Below are positions 26,909-35,741 of a DNA stretch of 64,000 nt, one piece after another; the stretch's first letter is position 1, and each line of letters starts with the position of its first letter. The stretch is taken from NCBI RefSeq assembly GCF_039537405.1, contig NZ_BAABAL010000006.1:124001-188000 (forward strand). Direction: 5' to 3'. The notes beneath the pieces were generated by a model. That model saw nothing but the letters and a program-made list of their open reading frames with translations. It was not told the DNA's origin and did not search any database. Source of the DNA: Allokutzneria multivorans (GTDB lineage Bacteria; Actinomycetota; Actinomycetes; Mycobacteriales; Pseudonocardiaceae). Made by a program: the position numbers and the translations under genes.

Positions 26909-28375
26909 ATGAGTGCCGAGGACGACGCGATGACCGCCGTGACCCCCGCCCCGCGCCAGTTCTGGATCGCGGGCCGAACCGCGACGGGCGAGGACGTGAC
27001 GGTCGTCCGGCACCCCTACGACGGCTCCGAGGTCGCCTCGGTCTCCGTGCCGACGGCGGAGCAGGTCGAGCGCGCCGTCTCCGCCGCGGTCGACGTCGCG
27101 GCGGCCTTCCGGGGCACCCCCGCGCACGAGCGGGCCGGAGCGCTGGAGCACGTCGCGAAGCGCCTGCTGGAACGGACCGAGGAGATCGCCGAGGTGATCA
27201 CCGCGGAGAACGGCAAGCCGCTGCGGTGGGCGCGCCTTGAGGTCGCCCGCGCGGCCAACACCTTCCGCTTCGCCGCCGAGGAGGCCAAGCGCTTCACCGG
27301 CGAGCTGATGCGGCTGGACACCGACCCCGCCGCCGAGGGCCGGATGGCGATGGTGCGACGCTGCCCGCGCGGGCCCGTGCTCGGCATCGCGCCGTTCAAC
27401 TTCCCGCTGAACCTGGTGGCGCACAAGGTCGCCCCCGCGCTGGCCGTGGGCGCTCCGGTGATCATCAAGCCCGCGCCGCGCACCCCGCTGACCGCGCTGC
27501 TGCTGGGCGAGCTGCTCGCCGAGACCAAGCTCCCGGAAGGCGCGTTCTCGGTGCTGCCGATCGGCAACGAGGCCACCATGGAGCTGGTCCGCGACCCGCG
27601 CCTTCCCGTGGTGTCCTTCACCGGCTCCGGCCCGGTCGGTTGGTCGATCATGGACGCGGCCCCGCGCAAGCACGTCGTGCTGGAGCTGGGCGGCAACGCC
27701 GCGGCAGTGGTCTGCGGCGACTGGCAGGACCTGGAGTTCGCGGCGCGGCGGATCGCGCTGTTCTCCAACTACCAGGCGGGTCAGTCCTGCATCGCGGTGC
27801 AGCGGGTGATCGTGGACCGCTCGGTCGCAGAGGAGTTCACCGCGCGCCTGGTCGACGCCGTGCGCGAGCTGCGCACCGGCAACCCGCACGACCCGGAGGT
27901 GGAGGTCGGCCCGCTGGTCGACGAGGCCGCGGCGGAGCGGGTCGAGGAGTGGATCAACGAGGCCACCTCGGCGGGCGCGAAGGTGCTCGTCGGCGGGGAG
28001 CGCGAGGGCTCGACCGTCTCCCCCACCGTGCTCGTGGACGTGCCCACCGACGCCAAGATCTGGGCGGAGGAGATCTTCGGCCCGGTGCTCGCGGTGTCCG
28101 TCGTCGACGGGGTCAACGAAGCGTTCGCGCAGGTCAACGACTCCGCTTACGGCTTGCAGGCCGGGGTGTTCACGCGCGACGTGCAGGTGGCCTTCCGCGC
28201 GTCCGCTGAGCTGGAGGTCGGCGGTGTGGTCATCGGCGACGTGCCGTCCTACCGCGCGGACCAGATGCCCTACGGCGGTGTGAAGTCCTCCGGTTTCGGG
28301 CGCGAGGGCGTCTCCTCGACGATGAACGACTTCACCGAGGAGAAGGTCACGGTGTTCGCAGGGATTCGGCTGTAG
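26909..28375 (+). CDS. NAD(P)-dependent aldehyde dehydrogenase
   Basis: A 488-residue aldehyde dehydrogenase oxidising an aldehyde to an acid. Substrate and cofactor motifs are in order: APFNFPLNLV near 160, the cofactor-binding FTGSGPVGWSI near 233, general-base Glu in LELGGNAAAVV near 255, catalytic Cys in AGQSCIAVQR near 290, EEIFGPVLAV near 388 and PYGGVKSSGFGREG near 455. ATG 26909 fits a leaderless mRNA (TACCGT ends 8 bases upstream); ATG 26930, with a weak GAGG upstream, is possible. It is divergent from guaA and ends one base before the stop of the convergent FAD oxidase gene. Substrate unknown. Confidence 0.93.
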   Translation: MSAEDDAMTAVTPAPRQFWIAGRTATGEDVTVVRHPYDGSEVASVSVPTAEQVERAVSAAVDVAAAFRGTPAHERAGALEHVAKRLLERTEEIAEVITAENGKPLRWARLEVARAANTFRFAAEEAKRFTGELMRLDTDPAAEGRMAMVRRCPRGPVLGIAPFNFPLNLVAHKVAPALAVGAPVIIKPAPRTPLTALLLGELLAETKLPEGAFSVLPIGNEATMELVRDPRLPVVSFTGSGPVGWSIMDAAPRKHVVLELGGNAAAVVCGDWQDLEFAARRIALFSNYQAGQSCIAVQRVIVDRSVAEEFTARLVDAVRELRTGNPHDPEVEVGPLVDEAAAERVEEWINEATSAGAKVLVGGEREGSTVSPTVLVDVPTDAKIWAEEIFGPVLAVSVVDGVNEAFAQVNDSAYGLQAGVFTRDVQVAFRASAELEVGGVVIGDVPSYRADQMPYGGVKSSGFGREGVSSTMNDFTEEKVTVFAGIRL

Positions 28376-28376
28376 T

Positions 28377-29861
28377 TCAGCGCGTGCGCAGGCCCTGGGC
28401 GAAGGCGAAGACCCCGTCCGGGTCGTAGGTGCTGGAGATCTGGCGCAGGCGGTTGAGGTTGTTGCCGTAGTACGCCTGCGGCCAGTCGCGCTGCGCCGGG
28501 TCGATGTAGTTCACGTAGGCGCCGCGACCGGCGTGGTCGGCGATCGCGCGCTGCGCGTTGTCCACGTGCGACGCCACCGCGCGAGCCTGTCCCGCCTCGG
28601 TGTCCGCGTAGACCTGCACCGTGGCGAGGGCGTTGCGGTGCGGGAACGCGGACGCCGTGGCGTCCACTGTGGACACTGCGCCGCCGAGCGGGTCGAAGAG
28701 CAGGTCCATGTCGGGGAGGTCGTTGACCAGTGAGACGAGCTTGCTGGGGTCGTCCATCCGCTTCTCCACCACGCGCGAGGACGCGACGAAGCCCGTCTTG
28801 CCGGAGCTACCCGCGAAGTGCCGCATTGCGGACGCGTAGTTCATCGTCTGCGAGCTCCGGTTGGCGATCCGCGCGCCGGAGTTCTTCGCGAGCTGGTTCA
28901 GCATCGTGCTGACCCGCCCGGCCGCTCCGACGAAGCAGCCGCTCACCCTCGCCTTCGGCGGGCTGCCGCCCTCGACCACGCAGTTCGCCCACATCTCCGG
29001 CGGTGCCTCGGAGATCCAGTCCTGCCACGCCCCGAGCACCTCGGCGGCCGAGCCCGGCGCGAACTCCAGGTGGAAGACGGTGAGCTGGGACGGCGCCGCC
29101 TCGGTGCTGAACTCGAAGGAGGTGACGATGCCGAAGTTGCCGCCGCCGCTGCCTCGCAGCGCCCAGTGCAGGTCGGAGTCGCCGTCGGCGGAGGCCATCC
29201 GGTTGACCCCGTCGGCGGTGACGATCCGCGCGGACAGCATGTGGTCGGCGGTGAGGCCGAACTTGCGTGTCAGCACTCCGAGCCCGCCGCCGAGCGCGAG
29301 CCCCGCGATACCGACGGTCGGACACGTTCCCGCAGGCAGGCACCGCCCGCTGGCCGCGAGCGCCGCGTAGACGTCGGAGAGCCGGGCACCCGCGCCGATC
29401 TCCGCGACCCCGTCGTCGCGGACCTCGACCGAGTTGAGCGAGCGGAGGTCGACCACCAGCGCCTTGTCGGGACAGCTGTACCCGGCGTAGCTGTGCCCAC
29501 CGCTGCGCGCGGCGATCGGGGTGTGCGAGCGCCGGGCCATGTCGATGCAGGTCTGCACGTCCTCGACGCCGCGCACCTGGGCAACGGCCTCCGGCGAGGT
29601 CTTCGCCAGCGCGGTGTTGAACGGCCGCGCCGCTTCGTAGCCGTTCTGGCCGGGGCGGGCCAGGGTGCCCTTGAGCCGTGACTTCAGGCCGTCCCAGTCC
29701 ATCGGCGCGGCGGTCGTGGTGCTCGGCGGGGCCGTCGTCGTCGGGTCGACCGTGGGTGTCGGTGTCGTCGTCTGACCGCCCTCACCGCAGGCTGTCAGCA
29801 GCGCGAGCGCGCCCAGCCCGCCCGCGGCGCGCAGAAAGTTCCGACGATCGACGGCAGACAC
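28377..29861 (-). CDS. Exported FAD-linked oxidase (BBE-like), Tat lipoprotein
   Basis: A 494-residue secreted flavoenzyme of the berberine-bridge/VAO family. The N-terminus combines a twin-arginine motif (DRRNFLRAAG) with a lipobox-like LLTAC, so it is probably exported folded and lipid-anchored, followed by a Thr/Pro linker to about residue 55. The FAD_binding_4 domain has ARSGGHSYAGYS (covalent 8-alpha-histidyl site) and GTCPTVG (the 6-S-cysteinyl site), implying bicovalent FAD. The BBE tail is YYGNNLNRLRQISSTYDPDG. GTG 29861 is chosen for spacing from GGAGGT. It probably oxidises a sugar or alkaloid-like alcohol outside the membrane. Confidence 0.88.
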   Translation of the reverse strand: MSAVDRRNFLRAAGGLGALALLTACGEGGQTTTPTPTVDPTTTAPPSTTTAAPMDWDGLKSRLKGTLARPGQNGYEAARPFNTALAKTSPEAVAQVRGVEDVQTCIDMARRSHTPIAARSGGHSYAGYSCPDKALVVDLRSLNSVEVRDDGVAEIGAGARLSDVYAALAASGRCLPAGTCPTVGIAGLALGGGLGVLTRKFGLTADHMLSARIVTADGVNRMASADGDSDLHWALRGSGGGNFGIVTSFEFSTEAAPSQLTVFHLEFAPGSAAEVLGAWQDWISEAPPEMWANCVVEGGSPPKARVSGCFVGAAGRVSTMLNQLAKNSGARIANRSSQTMNYASAMRHFAGSSGKTGFVASSRVVEKRMDDPSKLVSLVNDLPDMDLLFDPLGGAVSTVDATASAFPHRNALATVQVYADTEAGQARAVASHVDNAQRAIADHAGRGAYVNYIDPAQRDWPQAYYGNNLNRLRQISSTYDPDGVFAFAQGLRTR

Positions 29862-29942
29862 CCGGATCACCTCCGAGAAGAGCGGTCGGCGGACCGCGAC
29901 ATGAGAAACACCAACGAGAAGGTCGGCGTCAGGGCGAACTCT

Positions 29943-31517
29943 TCACCATCCTGATGCCCGACGCAGCGCACTGACCAACGCCGCGCCGAGGTAACCGTCC
30001 CGGAAAAGAGCGGCGAGGTGACCGTCGGGCCGGACCAGGGCCGCGGACCCCGGCGAAACGCGAAGGGCATCCGCGAGAGCCCCGTTGTCGTCGGCCTCCT
30101 CCAGGGACTGCACCTGCACCGGAGGGCCGTCGACGGGCAGCCGCACCGGGATGTCCAGCGTCAGCAGTGTGAAGACCGGACCGAACGTCGGCCGCAACCG
30201 ACCGCCGGTGGTCAGCGGCGCGTCCGGGCACAGGACCCCGGGCAGCGGCGGGCGGGGCACCCCGGGCTCACGCGGGAACGCGGCGACCTCGGTGGGCTGC
30301 GCGGGCGTGGTCAGCGGGGAGTCCAGGTAGTAGTAGGGCTCGGCGAGCTTGCCGGAGTCGATCCAGCTCCGCGCTCCGGGATCGTCGACGCTGCGTTGCA
30401 GCACCTCGTTGCGGTAGGCCCGATCCGCCGCCGTGCGGGGCACGAGGAAGCGCATCGTGTCGCCGGTGACGCGCAGGTTCTCCTGGGCCGCCGCGCGCCG
30501 CTCCACGTTGTAGGAGTGCAGCAGCGCGGGCCCCGCCCAGCCCTGCCGGTCGAAGGCGATCTTCCACGCGGCGTTCTCCGCGTCCTGCGCGCCGGAGTTC
30601 AGCCCGCGCGCGCCGAACGGGCTCATCACGTGCGCGGCGTCGCCCGCGAGCAGCACCCTGCCGACCCGCATCGTCGGGACGCAGCGCTGGTGGAACCGGT
30701 ACGCCGAGGCCCACACGACCTCGAAGTCCTTGTCCCCCACCACTTTTCGGATGCGCTCGGTCAGCCCGCCGTTGGCGTCCTCCGCCGCGAGGTCGAACTC
30801 CTCGGGCACCTGCCAGTCGATCCGCCACACCCGGCCGGGCTGCGGGTGCACCAGCACCTGGCGGCCGGGGTTCCACTCCGGGTCGAAGAAGAAGCGGCGC
30901 TCCGGCGGCAGGTCGAGGTCGGCCTTGATGTCGGCGATCAGGAACTTGTCCGGGAACGAATGCCCCCGGAAGGGCAGCCGCAGCAGCCTGCGGACCGTGG
31001 AGTGCGGGCCGTCTGCGGCGATGCAGTGCGTGCCGCGCACCGTCACCAGACCGTCCGAAGTGGACGTTCGCGTGATGGTGGCCGCGCGGACGGTCACGCC
31101 TTCCTCGTCCTGGTCGACCTCGACGACCTGGTGCCCGCAGCGCAGGTCGACCAAGGGTTCCTCGGCGACGCGCTCCAGCAGCATCCGTTCGAGGTCGGGC
31201 TGCGGGAGGTTCACGAACGGCGGGAAGCCCCCGGCCTCCGGGTGCGGCAGCTCCATCGTCAGCAGCTCGTGCTCGCGGTAGTACGTGCGCCCGAGGTACC
31301 AGGTCACGCCCTCGCGCGCGGCGCGCGCGCCGACACCGATCCGCTCCAACAGGTCCAGCACGTCGCGCTGGATGCAGATCGACCGGCTGCCGACCGGCGT
31401 GTGCGCGGGCAGCGCCTCCAGCACGACCGTCGGCACGCCCGCCCTGGCCAGCAACAGCGCGCCGATGAGGCCGACGGGGCCTCCCCCGACGATGACGACC
31501 GGCTCGTCGCGGCTCAT
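29943..31517 (-). CDS. Class A FAD-dependent aromatic monooxygenase
   Basis: A 524-residue hydroxylase of the PheA/TfdB/MhpA group. The N-terminal Rossmann motif IVGGGPVGLIGALLLARAG is near residue 9; the second FAD motif LLAGDAAHVMSPFGARGLNS is near 305; a thioredoxin-like C-terminal region ends SAALVRPDGHLAALFRDG. Such enzymes hydroxylate phenolic substrates with NAD(P)H and oxygen. The ATG overlaps the TGA of the MBL-fold gene just upstream (ATGA), so the two are translated together and probably act on one aromatic pathway. Substrate not determinable. Confidence 0.9.
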   Translation of the reverse strand: MSRDEPVVIVGGGPVGLIGALLLARAGVPTVVLEALPAHTPVGSRSICIQRDVLDLLERIGVGARAAREGVTWYLGRTYYREHELLTMELPHPEAGGFPPFVNLPQPDLERMLLERVAEEPLVDLRCGHQVVEVDQDEEGVTVRAATITRTSTSDGLVTVRGTHCIAADGPHSTVRRLLRLPFRGHSFPDKFLIADIKADLDLPPERRFFFDPEWNPGRQVLVHPQPGRVWRIDWQVPEEFDLAAEDANGGLTERIRKVVGDKDFEVVWASAYRFHQRCVPTMRVGRVLLAGDAAHVMSPFGARGLNSGAQDAENAAWKIAFDRQGWAGPALLHSYNVERRAAAQENLRVTGDTMRFLVPRTAADRAYRNEVLQRSVDDPGARSWIDSGKLAEPYYYLDSPLTTPAQPTEVAAFPREPGVPRPPLPGVLCPDAPLTTGGRLRPTFGPVFTLLTLDIPVRLPVDGPPVQVQSLEEADDNGALADALRVSPGSAALVRPDGHLAALFRDGYLGAALVSALRRASGW

Positions 31518-32476
31518 CCCCGGTCCTGCAACAGCGCCCAGACCTCGCGGTCGCGTTCCGGTGTCCAGATCGTGGGGTGCTCGACGCCGTCCAGCTCGTC
31601 CCAGAAGCGCTGCACGTCGAAGGGCAGGCAGTGCTCGAAGATCGGCCACTTCCCGTAGGTCGGCTCCAGCTCGCGGTGCGCCGCGTCGAAGGCGGCCCGG
31701 ATGTCCCCGCCCGCCTCGTGCACGGACGCGACGGCGCCGGTCAGGCCCAGCAGGAAGCCTCGCGTCTGGGTGATCGCCGCGGTCACGCCCTCGCGGCCGT
31801 GCACGACGGCGCCCCTTCCACCGACGAGGACCTCCGCCTCCAGCAGTTCGAGGTTCTCCAGCGTGCCGAGCCACTCGCGGTGGTAGGCGTCTCCGGTGTA
31901 GAGCGCGGCCTCGGACTCGATCAGGTCCCCGGCGAAGAGGATCTTGCGGTCCGGCAGCCACAGGTAGGCGTCGCCCCTGGTGTGCCCGCGCCCGGCGTGA
32001 CCGAGCACGAGGTCACCGCGGTCCCCACCCAGCGAGATCGACATCGTGCCGTCGAAGCAGAGGGTCGGCCAGGTCAGCCCGGGGATGGACTCGGGCTCCT
32101 TGAACAGCCTCGGCATCCTGGCGAACTCGCTCGCCCAGTCCTGCTCGCCGCGCTCGCGCACCAGGCCGAGGGTGTCGACGTGCATGACGACCTCGCTGGC
32201 CCCGAACGCGCTGGCCCCGAGCGCGCGAACCGCGTGGTAGTGGCTCAGCACCAGGTACTTCACCGGCTTGTCGGTGTGCTCGCGCAGCGCGTCCAGCCAG
32301 TCCCGCGCGGAGGCCGGGGTCGCTCTCGCGTCGAAGCAGACGAGGAAGTCCTCCCCCTCGACGGCCCCCACGTTCGGGTCGCCCTCGGAGGTCAGTGCGT
32401 AGACACCGTCGGCGAGGACCTCCAGCGTCTCGGACTTGGGCGAGGTGTCGGCGCTGGACGCGAACGGCTTGGGCAC
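31514..32476 (-). CDS. MBL-fold hydrolase with altered metal motif
   Basis: A 320-residue metallo-beta-lactamase-fold protein. Recognisable elements are LSHYHAVRALG near 78 where the canonical HxHxDH should be, GHAGRGHTRGDAYLWLPD near 157 (third metal His) and ILFAGDLIE near 178 (bridging Asp). The Asp and second-site His of HxHxDH are absent, so only one metal may bind or catalysis may differ. It is translationally coupled to the FAD monooxygenase and follows the GMC oxidoreductase by 40 bases; the three look like an operon for aromatic or steroid-like compounds. An enzymatic role is probable but not proven. Confidence 0.82.
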   Translation of the reverse strand: MPKPFASSADTSPKSETLEVLADGVYALTSEGDPNVGAVEGEDFLVCFDARATPASARDWLDALREHTDKPVKYLVLSHYHAVRALGASAFGASEVVMHVDTLGLVRERGEQDWASEFARMPRLFKEPESIPGLTWPTLCFDGTMSISLGGDRGDLVLGHAGRGHTRGDAYLWLPDRKILFAGDLIESEAALYTGDAYHREWLGTLENLELLEAEVLVGGRGAVVHGREGVTAAITQTRGFLLGLTGAVASVHEAGGDIRAAFDAAHRELEPTYGKWPIFEHCLPFDVQRFWDELDGVEHPTIWTPERDREVWALLQDRG

Positions 32477-32516
32477 CCCACTACTGTGCCAGCGATCACG
32501 GCGCGTGGGAACTCCG

Positions 32517-34274
32517 CTACCCGGAGGAAGCGCGCCGCGTCTTGGGGCCGGGATGGCGCACTTCGACCACGGGCAGTCGCAACGCCCCTGGTGCCTCAGC
32601 AGGGACGACCGGCCCGCGAGGTGCCACCGGGCGCACCCGCCGGTACTCCGCGCCCTGCTCCGGCCGGGCGTCGGCCTCGCCCTTGTTCGGCCACATCGAG
32701 AACGCGCGCTCGGCCTGGGCGGTGATCGTCAGCGACGGGTTCACGCCCAGGTTCGCGGTGATCGCCGAGCCGTCCACCACCGACAGCGTCGGGTAGTTGT
32801 GCACGCGGTGGTAGGGATCGATCACCCCGCGCTCGGAGTCCTCGGAGATCACGCAGCCGCCGATGAAGTGCGCGGTCAGCGGGATGTCGAAGATCTCCGT
32901 CCAGGTGCCGCCCGCGATCCCGCCGATGTGCCCGGCCACCCGCTCGGCGGCCTCGGCCCCCTGCGGGATCCAGGTCGGGTTCGGCGCGCCCTCGTTCTGC
33001 ACCGAGGTCAGCCACCGCCTGCCGAACGCGCGCTTGGTCTTCGTCGTGATCGAGTTGTCCAGGGCCTGCATGACCAGCAGGATCACCGTCTTCTGACTCC
33101 ACTGGCGCACGGAGAGGTTGCGCAGCGCTTGGAGAGGGTTCCTGCCCATCTCCGCCAGCAGCTGCTTCCACCTCGGCGTCGGCAGATCGCCGTTGGTGGC
33201 CATCGTCTGCAACAGCCCCATGGCGTTGCTGCCCTTGCCGTAGCGGACCGGCTCGATGTGCGTGCGGTCGTCCGGGTGGAAGGACGAGGTGATCGCCACG
33301 CCCTCGCTGAAGTCCGAGTCCGGGTTCACCCGCTCCGCCCGCGCCCCCAGGATCGCCTCGGAGTTCGTCCTGGTCAGCTCGCCCAACCTCGGCGACAGTT
33401 CGGGCAGTTCGCCGGAGTCGCGCATGCTGTGCAGCAGCTTCTGCGTGCCCCAGGTCCCCGCCGCGAGCACCACGTGCCCCGCCCGCAGGACCCGGCGGCG
33501 CTTGTCCAGCCACGCGCCCGTGCGCTCCGTGCGGACCGTCCAGCTGCCGTCCGACCGGCGGCTCAGCCCGGTCACCGTCCTCAACGGCAGCACCTTCGCC
33601 CCGGCCCGCTCCGCGAGGTACAGGTAGTTCTTGACCAGCGTGTTCTTCGCTCCGACCCGGCAGCCCGTCATGCACGACCCGCACTCCGTGCACCCCGTGC
33701 GCTCCGGCCCCGCTCCGCCGAAGTACGGATCCCGCGCGGGTTTGCCCGGCTCGTCGAAGAACACCCCGACCGGCGTCGCGTGGTAGCTGTCGCCGACGCC
33801 CATCTCCTCCGCGACCTTCCTGATCACCTTGTCCGCCGGGGTGTCCGTCGGGTTGGTGACCACGCCGAGCATCCGGCTCGCCTGGTCGTAGAACGGCGAG
33901 AGCTCCGACTCCCAGTCCGTGATGTGCGCCCACTGGCGGTCGGCGAAGAACGGCCGCAACGGGCGGTAGAGCGTGTTCGCGTAGTTCAGCGAGCCGCCGC
34001 CGACCCCCGCCCCCGCGAGCACCAGCACGTCGCGCAGCAGGTGGATGCGCTGCACCCCGAAGCAGCCCAACTTCGGCGCCCACAGGAATCGCCGCAGGTC
34101 CCACGAGGTGCGCGCGAACTCGTCGTCGGCGAAGCGGCGCCCCGCCTCCAGCACCGCGACCCGGTAGCCCTTCTCCACCAGCCGCAGGGCCGCCACGCTG
34201 CCGCCGAACCCCGAACCCACGACCACCACGTCGAAGTCCAGGTCGGCGCCCTTGTTACTCGCCAGTCGGGTCAT
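32517..34274 (-). CDS. GMC oxidoreductase, cholesterol-oxidase-like (ChoD family)
   Basis: A 585-residue flavoprotein. The FAD motif VVVGSGFGGSVAALRL is near residue 18, GAGVGGGSLNYAN near 88 and the C-terminal GMC motif (HFIGGCVISEDSERG; VVDGSAITANLGVNPSLTI) near 480-530. The position beside guaB3 and the overall sequence match mycobacterial ChoD (Rv3409c), named as a cholesterol oxidase although its true substrate is debated. A Cys cluster GCTECGSCMTGC near 193 has the spacing C-x2-C-x2-C-x3-C seen in ferredoxin-type Fe-S proteins. The last 45 residues are Pro/Arg-rich and probably disordered. Confidence 0.88.
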   Translation of the reverse strand: MTRLASNKGADLDFDVVVVGSGFGGSVAALRLVEKGYRVAVLEAGRRFADDEFARTSWDLRRFLWAPKLGCFGVQRIHLLRDVLVLAGAGVGGGSLNYANTLYRPLRPFFADRQWAHITDWESELSPFYDQASRMLGVVTNPTDTPADKVIRKVAEEMGVGDSYHATPVGVFFDEPGKPARDPYFGGAGPERTGCTECGSCMTGCRVGAKNTLVKNYLYLAERAGAKVLPLRTVTGLSRRSDGSWTVRTERTGAWLDKRRRVLRAGHVVLAAGTWGTQKLLHSMRDSGELPELSPRLGELTRTNSEAILGARAERVNPDSDFSEGVAITSSFHPDDRTHIEPVRYGKGSNAMGLLQTMATNGDLPTPRWKQLLAEMGRNPLQALRNLSVRQWSQKTVILLVMQALDNSITTKTKRAFGRRWLTSVQNEGAPNPTWIPQGAEAAERVAGHIGGIAGGTWTEIFDIPLTAHFIGGCVISEDSERGVIDPYHRVHNYPTLSVVDGSAITANLGVNPSLTITAQAERAFSMWPNKGEADARPEQGAEYRRVRPVAPRGPVVPAEAPGALRLPVVEVRHPGPKTRRASSG

Positions 34275-34363
34275 GCGAGGAGGTTAGGCCGAACCCCACC
34301 CGCCCGCCTAGAGGGTGTTACCGCCAGTAACGACAAACACCCCAACGGCCCACGCGGTCCATC

Positions 34364-34469
34364 GGTCTTCAAGATCCCGCAACCCCCGTCCCGGAGGTCT
34401 TCACCGGCGACGCCGGGGTGTGGGGCGGTTAGCGATGATCGACAAGGGGGTTGGTGGTACTTGAAGACC
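34364..34469. mobile_element. Core-only copy of the palindromic element (copy 4)
   Basis: GGTCTTCAAGAT at 34364 and TACTTGAAGACC ending at 34469 match the inner inverted repeats of the full copies, and the core GGCGGTTAGCGATGATCGAC lies between. The outer CTAG-bearing arms are missing or unrecognisable, so this copy is about half length. It sits between the GMC oxidoreductase start and the convergent-side end of the GIY-YIG-like gene. It could be a truncated relic or a shorter variant. Confidence 0.7.
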
Positions 34470-34480
34470 GTAGAACCGCA

Positions 34481-35110
34481 TCAGGTCAGGTGAGGAGGGA
34501 AAACCACGCGGCACACCTCGGTCGAACAGGACTCGTCGACCGCGCGTCCGGCGTCCTCCCAGAGCGACAGCACCCGCTCGAACAACGCGTCGAGGCTGGG
34601 GGCCACCCTGGCACCAGCGGACCGGCTCGTCTCCCAGTCGACCTGCCGCCACCCTCCCGTGGGCTTCCGCCGAGAGGAGTTCGCCAGCGGCCTCAGACGA
34701 GTCTGGAGCCGGTGCTCCAGCCCGAGGCCGATGAGGTCCGGGGTGATCGGCAGGTTCTGCGCCTCTGCCAGCAACGGCCACGACACCACAACCACGCGGT
34801 TCCAGATCTCCGGCGGAAAGGTGTTGGCGAGGTGGTGGCTCTCGCCGACCGGCAGGTCCCGGAGGCGCCGTCCGGCGCTCGCGCTCTGCCCGATGTAGAG
34901 CAGTCCCCATTCGAGCCACACGCCGTAGACCACGTGGCCCGTCACGGGAGGCAGCCCGCTCGGCGTCCGAGCGGTCAACGCCTGCCCGAGGCGGAGCGCG
35001 AAGTCGTACCGCCCCTCGCGCCAGGCAGCGGCCGCCTGCTCGGTGCCGGTCAGCCGGAGCAGCGACGCCCGCCAGTCGCGAAGTGACCGGTTCGCGGACG
35101 TGTCAGCCAT
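34481..35110 (-). CDS. GIY-YIG-like protein
   Basis: A 209-residue protein. A C-terminal half beginning VVYGVWLEWGLLYIGQS (near residue 60) recalls the paired GIY and YIG strands of that nuclease fold, followed by GRRLRDLPVG with a candidate catalytic Arg. The first strand is not a standard GIY, so nuclease activity is uncertain. The N-terminal 55 residues are helical and may bind a partner. ATG 35110 lies 2 bases after the stop of the membrane protein gene upstream, suggesting co-transcription. Not part of the conserved mycobacterial order; likely a local addition. Confidence 0.6.
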   Translation of the reverse strand: MADTSANRSLRDWRASLLRLTGTEQAAAAWREGRYDFALRLGQALTARTPSGLPPVTGHVVYGVWLEWGLLYIGQSASAGRRLRDLPVGESHHLANTFPPEIWNRVVVVSWPLLAEAQNLPITPDLIGLGLEHRLQTRLRPLANSSRRKPTGGWRQVDWETSRSAGARVAPSLDALFERVLSLWEDAGRAVDESCSTEVCRVVFPPHLT

Positions 35111-35112
35111 GG

Positions 35113-35739
35113 TCAGGTCAGGGCCGCGAGGAGGGCGATGGCGAGGAAGAGCAGGGACACGGCGATCAGGGCCCAGCCGGTCAGCTGCTCCTGCTCCTCG
35201 TTGCTGCGCTTGCGGGCGATCTTGGCCTTGGCGGGCTTGCTGAACCACCCGATGATCCCGACGAGGATCATCCCGGCGATGAACAGCAGCGGGCCGAACA
35301 CGAGCAGGCCGGGCAGCGCGGCCCGGCTCGCGTCGAGGCCGTAGTCGAAGGCGGGGTGCGCCCGAGGTGGCACACCGCCGCCCATCGCCATCAGGCCGAA
35401 CGCCAGCCAGATCGTGTTGGCGACGGTCCACACGGCCTTGCCCCGGTAGCCGAGGAACGGCGCGTAGAGCACGTACACGCCGAGCAGGACGAGCGCGCCG
35501 CCGCCGGGCAGCCAGCCGAACACGACCGCCATCGGGGTGTTGCTGCCGACGATCTTGTCGACGGCCGTGAAGTACCCGGGTGTCACCGACAGGCTGGCGA
35601 ACCCGAGCACCACGAGCAGCAGCAGTATCCCGACGGACTTCGGCCACTGGGGCTTGCGGCCCATCCAGGCGACGAACTTCCCGAACGGCGTGACGGGCTT
35701 GGGCTCGGCGGGCTGCGCCCGGCGCTTGCGGTTGGCCAC
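35113..35739 (-). CDS. Five-TM membrane protein, unknown function
   Basis: A 208-residue protein with a basic, proline-containing N-terminus (about 1-35) and five hydrophobic helices (about 36-56, 70-92, 103-120, 145-165, 188-205). A basic loop KPAKAKIARKRSNEEQEQ precedes the last helix. It starts at GTG 35739, 3 bases after the guaB3 stop, so it lies at the end of the guaB-guaB3 transcript. No transport or enzymatic motif recognised. Confidence 0.75.
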   Translation of the reverse strand: MANRKRRAQPAEPKPVTPFGKFVAWMGRKPQWPKSVGILLLLVVLGFASLSVTPGYFTAVDKIVGSNTPMAVVFGWLPGGGALVLLGVYVLYAPFLGYRGKAVWTVANTIWLAFGLMAMGGGVPPRAHPAFDYGLDASRAALPGLLVFGPLLFIAGMILVGIIGWFSKPAKAKIARKRSNEEQEQLTGWALIAVSLLFLAIALLAALT

Positions 35740-35741
35740 GG

